Of a stretch of DNA of 64,000 nt, positions 54,024 through 61,976 are shown piece after piece (positions within the stretch are counted from its first letter, which is position 1; the number at the start of each line of letters is the position of its first letter). The translations under genes were made by a program, and so were the position numbers. The DNA is from Streptomyces sp. CoH27 (GTDB taxonomy: Bacteria > Actinomycetota > Actinomycetes > Streptomycetales > Streptomycetaceae), in contig NZ_JAIQYY010000008.1 of assembly GCF_020181035.1 (NCBI RefSeq), forward strand, positions 116,801-180,800. The letters are read 5' to 3'. Below the pieces are notes generated by a model, which was given only the letters and a program-made list of their open reading frames with translations, had not been told where the DNA came from and ran no database searches.

Positions 54024-54959
54024 ATGCGCGCGCGATACGGAGTACCCCTGGGAATCATGGCGGCAGGCACCGCCGGTCTGGCGTACGCGGCGGGCTTCGA
54101 GGCCCGCTCCTTCCGCCTGCGACGGGTGACGGTCCCGGTCCTCCCGCCGGGCATGCGCCCGCTGCGCGTGCTCCAGGTCTCCGACATCCACATGGTGAGC
54201 GGCCAGCGCAAGAAGCAGCGCTGGTTGCAGTCGCTGGCGGGCCTGCGCCCGGACTTCGTGATCAACACGGGCGACAACCTGTCCGACCCGGAGGCCGTCC
54301 CCGAGGCCCTGGACGCGCTCGGCCCGCTGATGGAGTTCCCGGGCGCGTACGTCTTCGGCTCCAACGACTACTACGGCCCCAAGCCCCGCAACCCCGCGCG
54401 CTACTTGCTGGAGAAGGTGAGCGGCCGCCACGGCCTGAACGGCAACCCGCCGGTGGTCGGCGCCATCCACAACCCGTGGGAGGACCTGCGGGACGGCTTC
54501 GACACGGCGGGCTGGCTGAACCTGACGAACACGCGGGGCGTGCTGAAGGTCGAGGGCGTGTCGATCGAGCTGACGGGCCTCGACGACCCCCACATCAAGC
54601 GCGACCGCTACGCCCGGGTGGCGGGCGGCCCCTCGGAGACGTACGACTTCTCGATGGGCGTGGTGCACGCGCCGTACCTGCGGGTGCTGGACGCGTACAC
54701 GGCGGACGGCTACCCCCTGATCCTGGCCGGCCACACCCACGGCGGCCAGCTGTGCATCCCCTTCTACGGCGCCCTCGTCACCAACTGCGACCTGGACACG
54801 GACCGCGTGAAGGGCCTGTCGACGCACACGGCGGAGGCCCGCACCTCCTACCTCCACGTCTCGGCAGGCTGCGGCACGAACCGCTACACCCCGGTCCGCT
54901 TCGCGTGCCCGCCGGAGGCGACGTTGCTGACGTTGGTGGGGCGGGGAGAACCGGGATAA
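54024..54959 (+). CDS. Membrane-anchored metallophosphoesterase
   Basis: A 311-residue calcineurin-like phosphoesterase. One N-terminal hydrophobic segment (PLGIMAAGTAGLAYAAG) could anchor it facing outward. Metal ligands are in VSDIHMV, TGDNLSD, GSNDYYG and AGHTHGGQLCIP; the usual GNHE is GSND here, as in other YkuE/YaeI-like proteins. Such enzymes may act on lipid-linked pyrophosphates. The ATG is six bases after CACGAT with no ribosome-binding site, suggesting a leaderless mRNA. Confidence 0.88.
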   Translation: MRARYGVPLGIMAAGTAGLAYAAGFEARSFRLRRVTVPVLPPGMRPLRVLQVSDIHMVSGQRKKQRWLQSLAGLRPDFVINTGDNLSDPEAVPEALDALGPLMEFPGAYVFGSNDYYGPKPRNPARYLLEKVSGRHGLNGNPPVVGAIHNPWEDLRDGFDTAGWLNLTNTRGVLKVEGVSIELTGLDDPHIKRDRYARVAGGPSETYDFSMGVVHAPYLRVLDAYTADGYPLILAGHTHGGQLCIPFYGALVTNCDLDTDRVKGLSTHTAEARTSYLHVSAGCGTNRYTPVRFACPPEATLLTLVGRGEPG

Positions 54960-55014
54960 CCCACCTGGAGCAGCCCACGTGGCCGCACCGCTCCCCCGCT
55001 CCTAGCGTGAGGGC

Positions 55015-55773
55015 ATGACCGCACCGATACCCAGGGACATCCCGGACCTGCCCGCGGTCCCGGGTCCGCCCCTGCTGCTGCCCTCCCCGGTCCCGGCCAC
55101 GGCGGTGGTCGCCCCGGTCCGCCGCCCCATGGTCGCGCTCTTCCGCCTGCTGACCGCCCTGGCGGCGGCCGGCGGCGTCGCACTGGAGCTCCTGCTGGGC
55201 ACGCCGGCCCGCACGCTGAGCTACTTCAGCGTCCAGACGAACATCCTGCTGGCCGTGGTCATGCTCCTGTCGGCACGCAGGGCCTGGCGGGCCCGCCGCC
55301 CACTGCCGTCGGGCGTGATGGGCGCCACACTTCTCTACGCCGTGATCACCGCGCTGGTCTACCACCTGCTGCTGGCCCACACGACGCCCCCGTTCTCCAT
55401 GACCGGCGCGACGACGCTCCCGGCCCGCTGGCACGGCTCCTGGGTGACCCTCCAGCTCCTCCACACGGTGACCCCGCTGGCGGCCGTCCTGGACTGGCTG
55501 CTGCTGACCCCCGCTGCCCGCCTGCACCTCCGCCAGGCCGCGGCCTGGCTCCTGTACCCGCTGGCCTACCTGGCCTTTTACCTGACGCGGGCCGCGCTCC
55601 TCACCCCCTCGTCCCCCGGCCGCTACCTCTATCCCTTCCTGGACGCGGCCACCCACGGCTACCGCAGCACCCTGGCCAACGCCCTCCTCCTGGGCCTCGC
55701 GATCTACGCCCTGGCCGTCTTCCTGGTAGCCCTGGACCACACCCGCCCGACCCCGGTCCGCCGCCGCGTCTAA
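55015..55773 (+). CDS. Pr6Pr-family membrane protein
   Basis: A 252-residue protein with about six membrane helices: LFRLLTALAAAGGVALELLL, FSVQTNILLAVVMLL, LLYAVITALVYHLLL, LQLLHTVTPLAAVLDWLLL, LLYPLAYLAFYLT and a final helix. The YFSVQTNI, HTVTP and YPLAYLAFY motifs are typical of the Pr6Pr family, whose function is unknown. The 40-residue N-terminus is proline-rich. The ATG is six bases after TAGCGT, a leaderless layout. It is the last chromosomal gene before the tRNA-Pro integration site. Confidence 0.85.
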   Translation: MTAPIPRDIPDLPAVPGPPLLLPSPVPATAVVAPVRRPMVALFRLLTALAAAGGVALELLLGTPARTLSYFSVQTNILLAVVMLLSARRAWRARRPLPSGVMGATLLYAVITALVYHLLLAHTTPPFSMTGATTLPARWHGSWVTLQLLHTVTPLAAVLDWLLLTPAARLHLRQAAAWLLYPLAYLAFYLTRAALLTPSSPGRYLYPFLDAATHGYRSTLANALLLGLAIYALAVFLVALDHTRPTPVRRRV

Positions 55774-55847
55774 ACCGGATTTCGTCTACAGCCACCGGTG
55801 GGCTAAAGTAAACGTCGTCGCCGCGAGAAGCAGAACAGCAGCGACAC

Positions 55848-55921
55848 CGGGGTGTAGCGCAGCTTGGCAGCGCGCTTCGTTCGGGACGAAGAGGTCGTGG
55901 GTTCAAATCCCGCCACCCCGA
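55848..55921 (+). tRNA. tRNA-Pro (anticodon CGG), integration site of the element
   Basis: The cloverleaf is complete at 74 bases: acceptor CGGGGTG/CACCCCG, D-stem GCGC/GCGC, anticodon stem CTTCG/CGAAG with loop TTCGGGA (anticodon CGG), T-arm GTGGG-TTCAAAT-CCCGC, discriminator A. CCA is not encoded. The pSAM2 family of elements integrates in tRNA-Pro genes, and the integrase begins the element 97 bases downstream, so its 3' part should be the attL core that restores the tRNA. Confidence 0.96.
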
Positions 55922-55932
55922 CGCCGTAGTAC

Positions 55933-55973
55933 CAGGTTAGGCACCTACTAATCACTAGTAGGTGCCTAACCTG
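55933..55973. terminator. Large hairpin between attL and int
   Basis: A perfect 18-bp stem (55933-55950 with 55956-55973) and five-base loop ATCAC, followed by TTT. It could terminate the element operon and the tRNA transcript, or serve in the attachment-site architecture. Confidence 0.75.
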
Positions 55974-56017
55974 TTTGGTCTGCGTGTCTATCTGCGTGAC
56001 TATCGATTTCTGAGCGT

Positions 56018-57187
56018 CTACGAGCGTCGCGGGTCGGCGCCGAAGATCCCGTCCATGACCACCGCGCCGGTCTGGATCACGGGTCGGATCTGCTTCCGAT
56101 ACACCTCCTCGGTCACGGCCGTCCCGGAGTGTCCGACAAGCCGGGAGATCTCTTCGAGCGGGACACCACGGTCGGACAGCAGAGACACGAAGCTGTGCCG
56201 CAGTTCCCTCGGAGTCCACTCGTCGGCGTTGATCCCGTCGATGCCCTTGAGCGCCTGGCGGAAGGCGCGGCGGACGTTGGCAGCGTCGAGCGGCTTACCC
56301 ACGGCCGAGGAGAAGACGAGGCCGTGCTCCTCCCAGTCGTCCCCAGCGGCGAGCCGATCCCACCCCTGATCTTCGAACTGCTGCCAGAGGGCCTCGGCGC
56401 AGCGCGCCGGCAGAGCGAGCGTGCGCCGGGACTTCTTGGTCTTGGTGTCCCCACTCCGCCGTACCGAGCGCCAGACGGCGATGTGCGGAGGCTGCGGCGG
56501 GTCGAGGTCCGGGCGGCCTTTCAGGAAGACGTGGTCCCAGGTGAGGGCCCGCAGTTCTTCCGTGCGGGCACCGGTCAGAAGCGCGACGACGATGTACGCG
56601 TACATCGAGGTTCCCTCGGCGCCCTTGAGCACGGCCTCAGCCTGGGCGAAGGTGAGCGCCTTGGACGGGCGCCCGGCCTGCCCCTGGGGCACTGAGCACA
56701 GCTCGACGACATTCCGCTTCACCTTGTCCCGCGCCATGGCCCGCTTTACCGCGCGGTTGAGGCAGGAGTGGATTCCCTGGAGCGTCCGCGTGCTGAGCGT
56801 CTTCGCTTTGGTGGCCAGCCAGCGATCTACATCCTCCGCGCTCAGGTCGCGAAGCTTTCGCGCGCCGAGCGATGGAATCACGTGCTTCTGGCTCAGGAGC
56901 GTCACGGTCTCAACGGTGCTGGGGTCGAGGCCCGCCAAGCCGTATGCCAGCCAGTCCGTCACGGCGTCCTTCACCGTGTAGTTGGTGGGCGCGATCGCAA
57001 GACCGTCTTCATGGTCCCGCAGCACCTCCTTGAGCTTGTTCTTCGCGTCCGTCTTGGTCTTGCCACTCCCCCGCTTCACGATCCGCTTGCCACTCGGATC
57101 GAACCCGAGGTTGGCCGTGGCGATCCATCGCTGTCTCTTCTCGTCCCAGTGCAAACCGCCGTCACCGCGACTCCGACGCTTGGTCAT
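56018..57187 (-). CDS. int: Tyrosine integrase of the element
   Basis: A 389-residue tyrosine recombinase that inserts and excises the element at tRNA-Pro. An AP2-like arm-binding domain (DGGLHWDEKRQRWIATANLG) and a SAM-like core-binding domain precede the catalytic domain. Catalytic residues lie in GARTEELRALTWDHV (Arg), TPRELRHSFVSLL (ELRH with the first position of HxxR replaced by arginine), LVGHSGTAVTEEVY (His) and EEVYRKQI (nucleophile Tyr). The ATG overlaps the xis stop by one base (TGATG), so excisionase and integrase are co-translated as in pSAM2. Confidence 0.95.
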   Translation of the reverse strand: MTKRRSRGDGGLHWDEKRQRWIATANLGFDPSGKRIVKRGSGKTKTDAKNKLKEVLRDHEDGLAIAPTNYTVKDAVTDWLAYGLAGLDPSTVETVTLLSQKHVIPSLGARKLRDLSAEDVDRWLATKAKTLSTRTLQGIHSCLNRAVKRAMARDKVKRNVVELCSVPQGQAGRPSKALTFAQAEAVLKGAEGTSMYAYIVVALLTGARTEELRALTWDHVFLKGRPDLDPPQPPHIAVWRSVRRSGDTKTKKSRRTLALPARCAEALWQQFEDQGWDRLAAGDDWEEHGLVFSSAVGKPLDAANVRRAFRQALKGIDGINADEWTPRELRHSFVSLLSDRGVPLEEISRLVGHSGTAVTEEVYRKQIRPVIQTGAVVMDGIFGADPRRS

Positions 57188-57369
57188 CAGGCCGCACGCT
57201 CCATCTCACTCGCGATGAAGTCGCCCAGGGCGGAGGCCGGGATGCGCCGACACCGCCCGATGGCGACCGAGGGCAGACGCCGGGTGCGGATCAGGTCGTA
57301 GACCGTCGACCGGCCGACCTTGAGGCGAGCCATGACATCGGCCACGGTCAGCAGCTCGTCGTCACGCAT
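57187..57369 (-). CDS. xis: Excisionase Xis (MerR-type helix-turn-helix)
   Basis: A 60-residue DNA-binding protein beginning MRDDELLTVADVMARLKVGR with helix-turn-helix STVYDLIRTRRLPSVAIG and the wing CRRIPASAL. It is the directionality factor that biases Int toward excision. The ATG at 57369 overlaps the end of rep by eight bases, and its own stop overlaps int, so rep, xis and int form one translational unit. Confidence 0.92.
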   Translation of the reverse strand: MRDDELLTVADVMARLKVGRSTVYDLIRTRRLPSVAIGRCRRIPASALGDFIASEMERAA

Positions 57370-58666
57370 GCGTCGGTTCTCCTTCCGTTCCGGGTGCGGG
57401 TTCGAGTGAGGCGGCGAGCCAGGCTTCAGCGGTGCTGAGGCCAGTACCGGAGAACACCCAGTGGGCGAGCACGAGCGTGGTTTCGCCGTCCTGCCGGAAG
57501 GCCGGACCGGCTTGTGCTCGGCGCCATTCGGCACGGGCTTCGCGGAGGGCGCCGAGAGTGGTGGAGTAGCGGCGGGACTTGGTGGAGAAGTGGCCGCGGA
57601 AGCCGAGCATGTGCGCCCAGGCGCGAAGCCGGAGATCCTCCAGCTCGACGCGGGCGCCGAGGGTCCAGGCGGTGCGGATCATGCGCCGGGCGTGTTCGGA
57701 GATTCGGGCCTGTGCCAGCTCGGCGAGGAAGCGGATCGGGCGGTCCAGGGTGCCGGTCGTCGTCTCGGCTCCCTTGGTGGCGTACTTGGCGATGTAGGCC
57801 GCTACGGCCCGCTCGGTCAGTTCCTGGCCGTCGTTGAAGTCGGCGGAGAGGATCGGGCGGACGTCGAGCTGACGGCCGAAGACGAAGGGGTGCGACCGGC
57901 CGTCGATCTCCGGGCCGTCGAGGCGGGCGGCAGCGGCAGCCGCATGGATGGCATCCGTCAGCAGCTCGGTGGTGGCCCAGGCCGGCGGATTGCTGTCGCC
58001 TCCCTCCGGGCCGTCGAGGCGGATGACCGCGTGGAAGTGGACGGCACCGCGCTTTTGGTACTCGGCGACCTTGGCGAACGAGATGCGCGCGTGGTCGCGG
58101 AAGTCGCGCTGGGTGAGTCCGGCGCGCTTGGCGACTTCACGGCGGAGGTAGATCGAGAAGCGCTGCCACAAGGCTCCGGCGTGCGCGTTCCAGAGCACGG
58201 CGGCTTCGTAGTCGTAGGTGTCTGGGTCGAGGGGTGAGCCCAGGGCAGGGTCCGTTTCGTCGTGCCGGGTGCCGCAGCGGCAGTCCCGGCCGCCGGAGGG
58301 GCGGTTGTGGACCGGGCCGAAGCTCGGGGCGGTGAAGGTGGCGAATACGCGCGGGTGCGTGCCGACCTGTTCCGGGGTGCCTTTACCGCCCCGGAGTCCG
58401 GCGGTGATCAGGTGGAAGGTGTCGCGGCGGTAGGTCTCGGCGCAGGCCGCACAGCGGGTGGCACGGCGGTTGTTGCAACGGACGAGGAGCTGACCAGCGG
58501 GCAGCGAGCCGGAGTCGAGGTGGTGCAGGACTCGGCCGATCTCGCCGGTGGTCGTGTCGACCGCGTATTCGGTGCGGTGGCCGTCGAGGCGTACGGGGTT
58601 GGTGCAGCCGCCCAGACCGGAGAGCTGGTGGGCCAGCTCGGGCATGGTGCCCAGCGAGGCCAGCAT
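57362..58666 (-). CDS. repSA: RepSA-like rolling-circle replication initiator (HUH family)
   Basis: The initiator nicks the double-strand origin for rolling-circle replication of the excised element. The HUH motif is GAVHFHAVIRLDG (about residue 207) and the nucleophile tyrosine motif AYIAKYATKG (about residue 290). An N-terminal zinc-like cluster RCNNRRATRCAACAETYRRD and CRCGTRHDE is typical of the family. The annotated ATG is the first standard start, but in-frame homologous-looking sequence continues 14 codons upstream to an ATC with an AAAGGAA ribosome-binding site; the true N-terminus is therefore uncertain. Confidence 0.93.
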   Translation of the reverse strand: MLASLGTMPELAHQLSGLGGCTNPVRLDGHRTEYAVDTTTGEIGRVLHHLDSGSLPAGQLLVRCNNRRATRCAACAETYRRDTFHLITAGLRGGKGTPEQVGTHPRVFATFTAPSFGPVHNRPSGGRDCRCGTRHDETDPALGSPLDPDTYDYEAAVLWNAHAGALWQRFSIYLRREVAKRAGLTQRDFRDHARISFAKVAEYQKRGAVHFHAVIRLDGPEGGDSNPPAWATTELLTDAIHAAAAAARLDGPEIDGRSHPFVFGRQLDVRPILSADFNDGQELTERAVAAYIAKYATKGAETTTGTLDRPIRFLAELAQARISEHARRMIRTAWTLGARVELEDLRLRAWAHMLGFRGHFSTKSRRYSTTLGALREARAEWRRAQAGPAFRQDGETTLVLAHWVFSGTGLSTAEAWLAASLEPAPGTEGEPTHA

Positions 58667-58750
58667 GGAGAGTTCCGCCAGCGGGGGCGGAGTCTGCCGG
58701 GTGATGATGGGGGTTCCTTTCGGCTGTTTCGGCGGTTGGGAGGTGCGGCC

Positions 58751-58791
58751 CCGGGGCGACGGGATGCTTGGCGGCGTTGTTGTCGCCCCGG
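58751..58791. promoter_or_regulatory. 10-bp inverted repeat upstream of rep
   Basis: CCGGGGCGAC (58751-58760) and its complement (58782-58791) form a perfect stem with a 21-base loop in the short gap before rep. It could be an attenuator, a ribosome-binding-site mask or part of the replication origin. Confidence 0.5.
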
Positions 58792-58798
58792 AGGCCGG

Positions 58799-59056
58799 TC
58801 AGCGCTTGTGGGCGTTGCTGACGAGGGAGCGCAGGACCACGGCGGCGATGGCCACGGACACGGCCGAGATGGCGACCGCCATCAGGAGCGCGGTCAGGAC
58901 GATGCCGACGACGACCACGGCGGCGACGGCACCGGCGCCGATGCCCACGTACGGGGCGAGGGGACGGCCGGCTGAAGGGGCAGGGGCCTGCACCTGGTGA
59001 GGCGTGACGGTCGTGGTCGGCAGGGTCGGGACGTCGGGCAGCTTGGGGCGGAACAC
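58799..59056 (-). CDS. Element-encoded small membrane protein (Spd-like)
   Basis: An 85-residue protein from GTG 59056 (GGAGG six bases upstream), VFRPKLPDVPTLPTTTVTPH, then two adjacent hydrophobic helices (APYVGIGAGAVAAVVVVGIV, LLMAVAISAVSVAIAAVVL) and a short basic end. Position between transfer genes and rep matches spread (Spd) proteins of pSAM2-type elements, which help move plasmid copies along hyphae. Assignment rests on position and topology. Confidence 0.7.
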   Translation of the reverse strand: MFRPKLPDVPTLPTTTVTPHQVQAPAPSAGRPLAPYVGIGAGAVAAVVVVGIVLTALLMAVAISAVSVAIAAVVLRSLVSNAHKR

Positions 59057-59070
59057 GGTGGACCTCCTTG

Positions 59071-59265
59071 TCACTTGTGCGTGCCATCGACGACGCCGAC
59101 CCCGGAACGGGTGCCGGAGTCGATGGCGGGGGCGAGGAAGGTGTGGGAGAGGTAGAAGCCGAACAGGGCGATCACGACGGCGACCCAGAGGCGGATGCCG
59201 AGGAACTTGATCGCGGCCCAGGCGATGACGCCCAGGATGAAGACGAGCGGGAGCGAGACGGTCAC
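59071..59265 (-). CDS. Element-encoded small membrane protein
   Basis: A 64-residue protein with two membrane helices (VSLPLVFILGVIAWAAIKFL and LWVAVVIALFGFYLSHTFLA) and a short polar tail. I take the second GTG (59265), eight bases after GAGAGG, in place of the first. It is probably another spread-type protein; no specific family is recognised. Confidence 0.68.
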   Translation of the reverse strand: MTVSLPLVFILGVIAWAAIKFLGIRLWVAVVIALFGFYLSHTFLAPAIDSGTRSGVGVVDGTHK

Positions 59266-59277
59266 GGGCAGCACCTC

Positions 59278-59469
59278 TCAGCGGACGGCGCAGCGGTGGG
59301 TACGGGCGGCCAGCTCGGCGGCGGCGCGGCTGTCGTAGTCCGTGGAGAAGCCGCAGCGCGGGGCGGTGCAGGCGGCGGTGTGCTTCTCGTGGCCCCGGTT
59401 GTCGTAGTACGTGGCGACCTGGACGGGGCCGATGCGGACGACGTTGCGGAAGCGGCGGTTGGCGGTCAT
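59278..59469 (-). CDS. Mobile-element transfer protein, small zinc-finger-like
   Basis: A 63-residue protein, FRNVVRIGPVQVATYYDNRG then HTAACTAPRCGFSTDYDSRA and ARTHRC. The CTAPRC and THRC residues suggest a single zinc site. It resembles proteins annotated as mobile element transfer protein in pSAM2-type elements (from memory). AGGAGACCCGCCG precedes the ATG, which also overlaps the upstream stop (ATGA). Confidence 0.75.
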   Translation of the reverse strand: MTANRRFRNVVRIGPVQVATYYDNRGHEKHTAACTAPRCGFSTDYDSRAAAELAARTHRCAVR

Positions 59470-59669
59470 CGGCGGGTCTCCTCGTCGGTTTCGTTGGTTT
59501 CGCCGGTGAAGTCGGTGACGTGCTCGGCGAGCCAGCGCAAGATCTCGTCGCCCTCGTAGCTGTCGGCGGCGAGGATCACCGGTTCGGCGATGAGCACGGC
59601 TTCGGTGAGGCGGTTCTGTCGGGTCAGCTCGGCGGCGCGCTTCAGCGCGCGGAGCGTGGACGGACGCAC
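59466..59669 (-). CDS. Small helical protein of the element
   Basis: A 67-residue protein from GTG 59669: VRPSTLRALKRAAELTRQNR, then LTEAVLIAEPVILAADSYEG and an acidic tail. It looks all-helical and cytoplasmic. The longer upstream frame is proline/serine-rich and non-coding in character. It overlaps the next gene by an ATGA. I do not recognise a family. Confidence 0.65.
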   Translation of the reverse strand: MRPSTLRALKRAAELTRQNRLTEAVLIAEPVILAADSYEGDEILRWLAEHVTDFTGETNETDEETRR

Positions 59670-59688
59670 TGGGGAAGTTCTCCCGGGG

Positions 59689-60309
59689 TCAGGTGAGTTG
59701 GGCGGCGATGGCTTCGGCGAGCGGCAGTGGAACGCCGAGCCGGGCGCGAAGGGTCGAGGTGTCGATACCGGTTCCGGTCCGCGCACGGTGTTCGTCGGCG
59801 ACCTTGCGGGCCAGGGCGACGAGCGCGGGCGGGACAGGGGCGGTCGAGGCCGGTGCGGGTTCTGGTTCCGCATCGGGCAGTTCCGGGGCCGATGGAGCAG
59901 CCGGGGCGGTGTTCCCTTCTTCCTGAGCCGGTGTCTCTTCCGGCTTCGGGGATGCGTGGACCAGCAGGGTTCCGCCGAGGAAGGCGACGGCAGGCCATCC
60001 GGCGACGAGGATGCGCAGCCAGGCCGGTACGGCGCCCAGGTCGAGCAGTCCGGCCGTGGCGACGTTGGCGCCGAGCGAGGCGGTCAGCGCGACGAGGAAC
60101 CAGCACCAGGCCGCCGTCTTCGATCCGCCGGAGCGGAGCCGCCGCCAGGCGGCGACCAGGAGCAGGTCCACGCTGATCGGGTAGGCCCAGGCCTTCCAGC
60201 CGTTCTGTCCGGCAGCGGCGGCGAGGTCGTGCAGGTGGGCGAAGGACAGGGCACCGGCGATGACGGCCTGGACCAGGACCGCGTCCACGCGCGGGGCGGA
60301 TCGGGTCAT
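59689..60309 (-). CDS. DUF2637-like membrane protein of the element
   Basis: A 206-residue protein with four membrane segments in the first 120 residues (VDAVLVQAVIAGALSFAHLH, YPISVDLLLVAAWRRL, WCWFLVALTASLGANVAT, LRILVAGWPAVAFLGGTLLV). This is the DUF2637 layout found on most Streptomyces AICEs and plasmids. A Pro/Ala/Glu-rich linker leads to a small helical C-terminal domain (ALARKVADEHRARTGTG, LRARLGVPLPLAEAIA) that resembles a DNA-binding wing. It starts on a TGATG overlap. Confidence 0.82.
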   Translation of the reverse strand: MTRSAPRVDAVLVQAVIAGALSFAHLHDLAAAAGQNGWKAWAYPISVDLLLVAAWRRLRSGGSKTAAWCWFLVALTASLGANVATAGLLDLGAVPAWLRILVAGWPAVAFLGGTLLVHASPKPEETPAQEEGNTAPAAPSAPELPDAEPEPAPASTAPVPPALVALARKVADEHRARTGTGIDTSTLRARLGVPLPLAEAIAAQLT

Positions 60310-60584
60310 CAGGACGCCTTGCCGGGGTACTCCGGGCCGCCGTCGGGGTCGTAGCCGGGCGGAAGGACTCCGGGCGGCGGCTCCGGCAGGGATGCAGCCA
60401 GGGACGGGCCCACGGCCGTGATGAAGTCCTCGTCAGCGCCATAGGTGCTGGCGTACAGAGCGAGTTGGCCGAGGAGCAGGACGGTCCGAGCGAAGTCCTC
60501 GCAGCGGGGGCACACGGCGAGCGCTCTCCCTTCTTCAGGCATGGCGGGGGTAGGGACTTGGCGCGGGACGGCCGCGCCGGCCAT
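60309..60584 (-). CDS. Small hypothetical protein of the element
   Basis: A 91-residue protein with a CPRC motif (ALAVCPRCEDFARTVLLL), a short helix and a proline/glycine-rich end (PEPPPGVLPPGYDPDGGPEY). No ribosome-binding site is evident for the ATG, and an internal ATG (60542) is a possible start. The stop overlaps the DUF2637-like gene. Function not recognised. Confidence 0.6.
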   Translation of the reverse strand: MAGAAVPRQVPTPAMPEEGRALAVCPRCEDFARTVLLLGQLALYASTYGADEDFITAVGPSLAASLPEPPPGVLPPGYDPDGGPEYPGKAS

Positions 60585-60597
60585 TGGGTTGGGTGGG

Positions 60598-61971
60598 TTA
60601 TCCGGTGACCGGGCGAGGGGCGGTCACCGGCCCGGCGTCCTCCACGGGCACGGGCGGGACGTACGGCCGGAAAGGCGTCAGCGCCGGTAGGTCGGGGGCG
60701 AGGTGCGCGAACTCTCGGCAGGTGGCCGCAGCGTCGGCGAGGGACAGGTAGGGGGTGCGGATGCGGGACCAGCCGCCGGAGGTGTCTCCAGCGACGGCCA
60801 GGCCCGGCCGCTCGGCGGCGATGGCGCAGGCGGCGAAGGCCGCGTCAGGAGCGATGTCGCCGAGTGCCATCTTGGCGGAGGCCTCGTCGTTGACGCGGTG
60901 GCAGACACGTCCGGTGAGCTGAGCGCGGAGCATGGTCGCTCCCTTGCCCAGCTCGGCGCCGAAGCGCTGTCCGCAGACCTCCAGGTAGATGCCGGCGGCG
61001 CGGCCGAGTTGGGCGAGGCGGATGAGCTGGGTGACCATCTCGTCCCGCCGCTCTTCCTCCTTCCTTGTGGCGACGAGGAAGAGTTCGGCCACCTCATCGA
61101 TGAACAGGACGATGGGAGCGGGGCGTTCGCTCTCGGGCAGTCCCCAGATGTCCGAGGTGATCAGCTCATCCGGGGTGCCGGGCGCGATGCCTTGCCGGGC
61201 CTTGATCAGGTCGTAGCGGTCCTCCATCTCCTTCACGAGTACGGGAAGCAGCTCGGCCGCCTGATCCGGGTCGGTCGCCAGCGCGGAGAGCCGGGCGGCG
61301 AACGGCGCCAGCTCGACCCCACGCTTGCAGTCGATGCCGACCAAGACCACGGGCTGAGCCGCCAGTCCGGTGACCAGGTTCCGCAGGTACATGGACTTGC
61401 CGGACAGCGTGGCGCCGAGAACGAGTTCATGCGGTACGGCGCGGTAGTCGCGGACACACGCAGTCGCGTCCTCCCGCACGGCCACCGGCACCCGGAGGAA
61501 CCCGCCGTCGATCCGGCGAGGCATCCGCACACTCCGCAGGACGTCAAAGCCGACGAGCCGGAGTTCCACGACGCCGGGCTTGACGTCCCGCACGTACACG
61601 GCATGGACGCCCCAGGCGTGCCGGAGCCGTTCCGCCGAGGCCGCCACGTCCGCCGGTTCCTGCCCCGGAGCCAGCCGCAGCCGGATCCGGAGACCGGTCG
61701 AGGTGGGCCGGATCAGCCCCCGGCGGGGCGGAACGGGCCGCACCTCACGGCGAGTCGTCGCCCTGACGGCCAGCGCCCGCCACCGGGACGGTTCGACGGT
61801 CAGGCCGCAGGCGTCCATGGTCGAGGAGTACGAGGCCATCAGCCGGACCACCGAGACCGGCAGCCCAACCGTGGACCAGTACACCGCCGGGTGAGCCTGC
61901 CGGGCGTAGGCCGCGCCGCCTATCGCAGCGAGCGACCCGCCCAGCTCGGCCACCGTCATCAGGTCGGTCAC
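60598..61971 (-). CDS. tra: FtsK/SpoIIIE-type DNA translocase (TraSA/TraB-like)
   Basis: The conjugation motor of the element; TraB-type proteins move double-stranded plasmid DNA between hyphae without a relaxase. The 457-residue protein from GTG 61971 (GGCGGG nine bases upstream) has an N-terminal hydrophobic part, a domain with RLRLAPGQEPADVAASAERL, Walker A LGATLSGKSMYL (about residue 182), Walker B APIVLFIDEVAELF, and EVCGQRFGAELGKGATMLRA. A proline-rich tail ends the protein. Spacing to the upstream regulator gene is five bases. Confidence 0.93.
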   Translation of the reverse strand: MTDLMTVAELGGSLAAIGGAAYARQAHPAVYWSTVGLPVSVVRLMASYSSTMDACGLTVEPSRWRALAVRATTRREVRPVPPRRGLIRPTSTGLRIRLRLAPGQEPADVAASAERLRHAWGVHAVYVRDVKPGVVELRLVGFDVLRSVRMPRRIDGGFLRVPVAVREDATACVRDYRAVPHELVLGATLSGKSMYLRNLVTGLAAQPVVLVGIDCKRGVELAPFAARLSALATDPDQAAELLPVLVKEMEDRYDLIKARQGIAPGTPDELITSDIWGLPESERPAPIVLFIDEVAELFLVATRKEEERRDEMVTQLIRLAQLGRAAGIYLEVCGQRFGAELGKGATMLRAQLTGRVCHRVNDEASAKMALGDIAPDAAFAACAIAAERPGLAVAGDTSGGWSRIRTPYLSLADAAATCREFAHLAPDLPALTPFRPYVPPVPVEDAGPVTAPRPVTG

Positions 61972-61976
61972 GTCGA

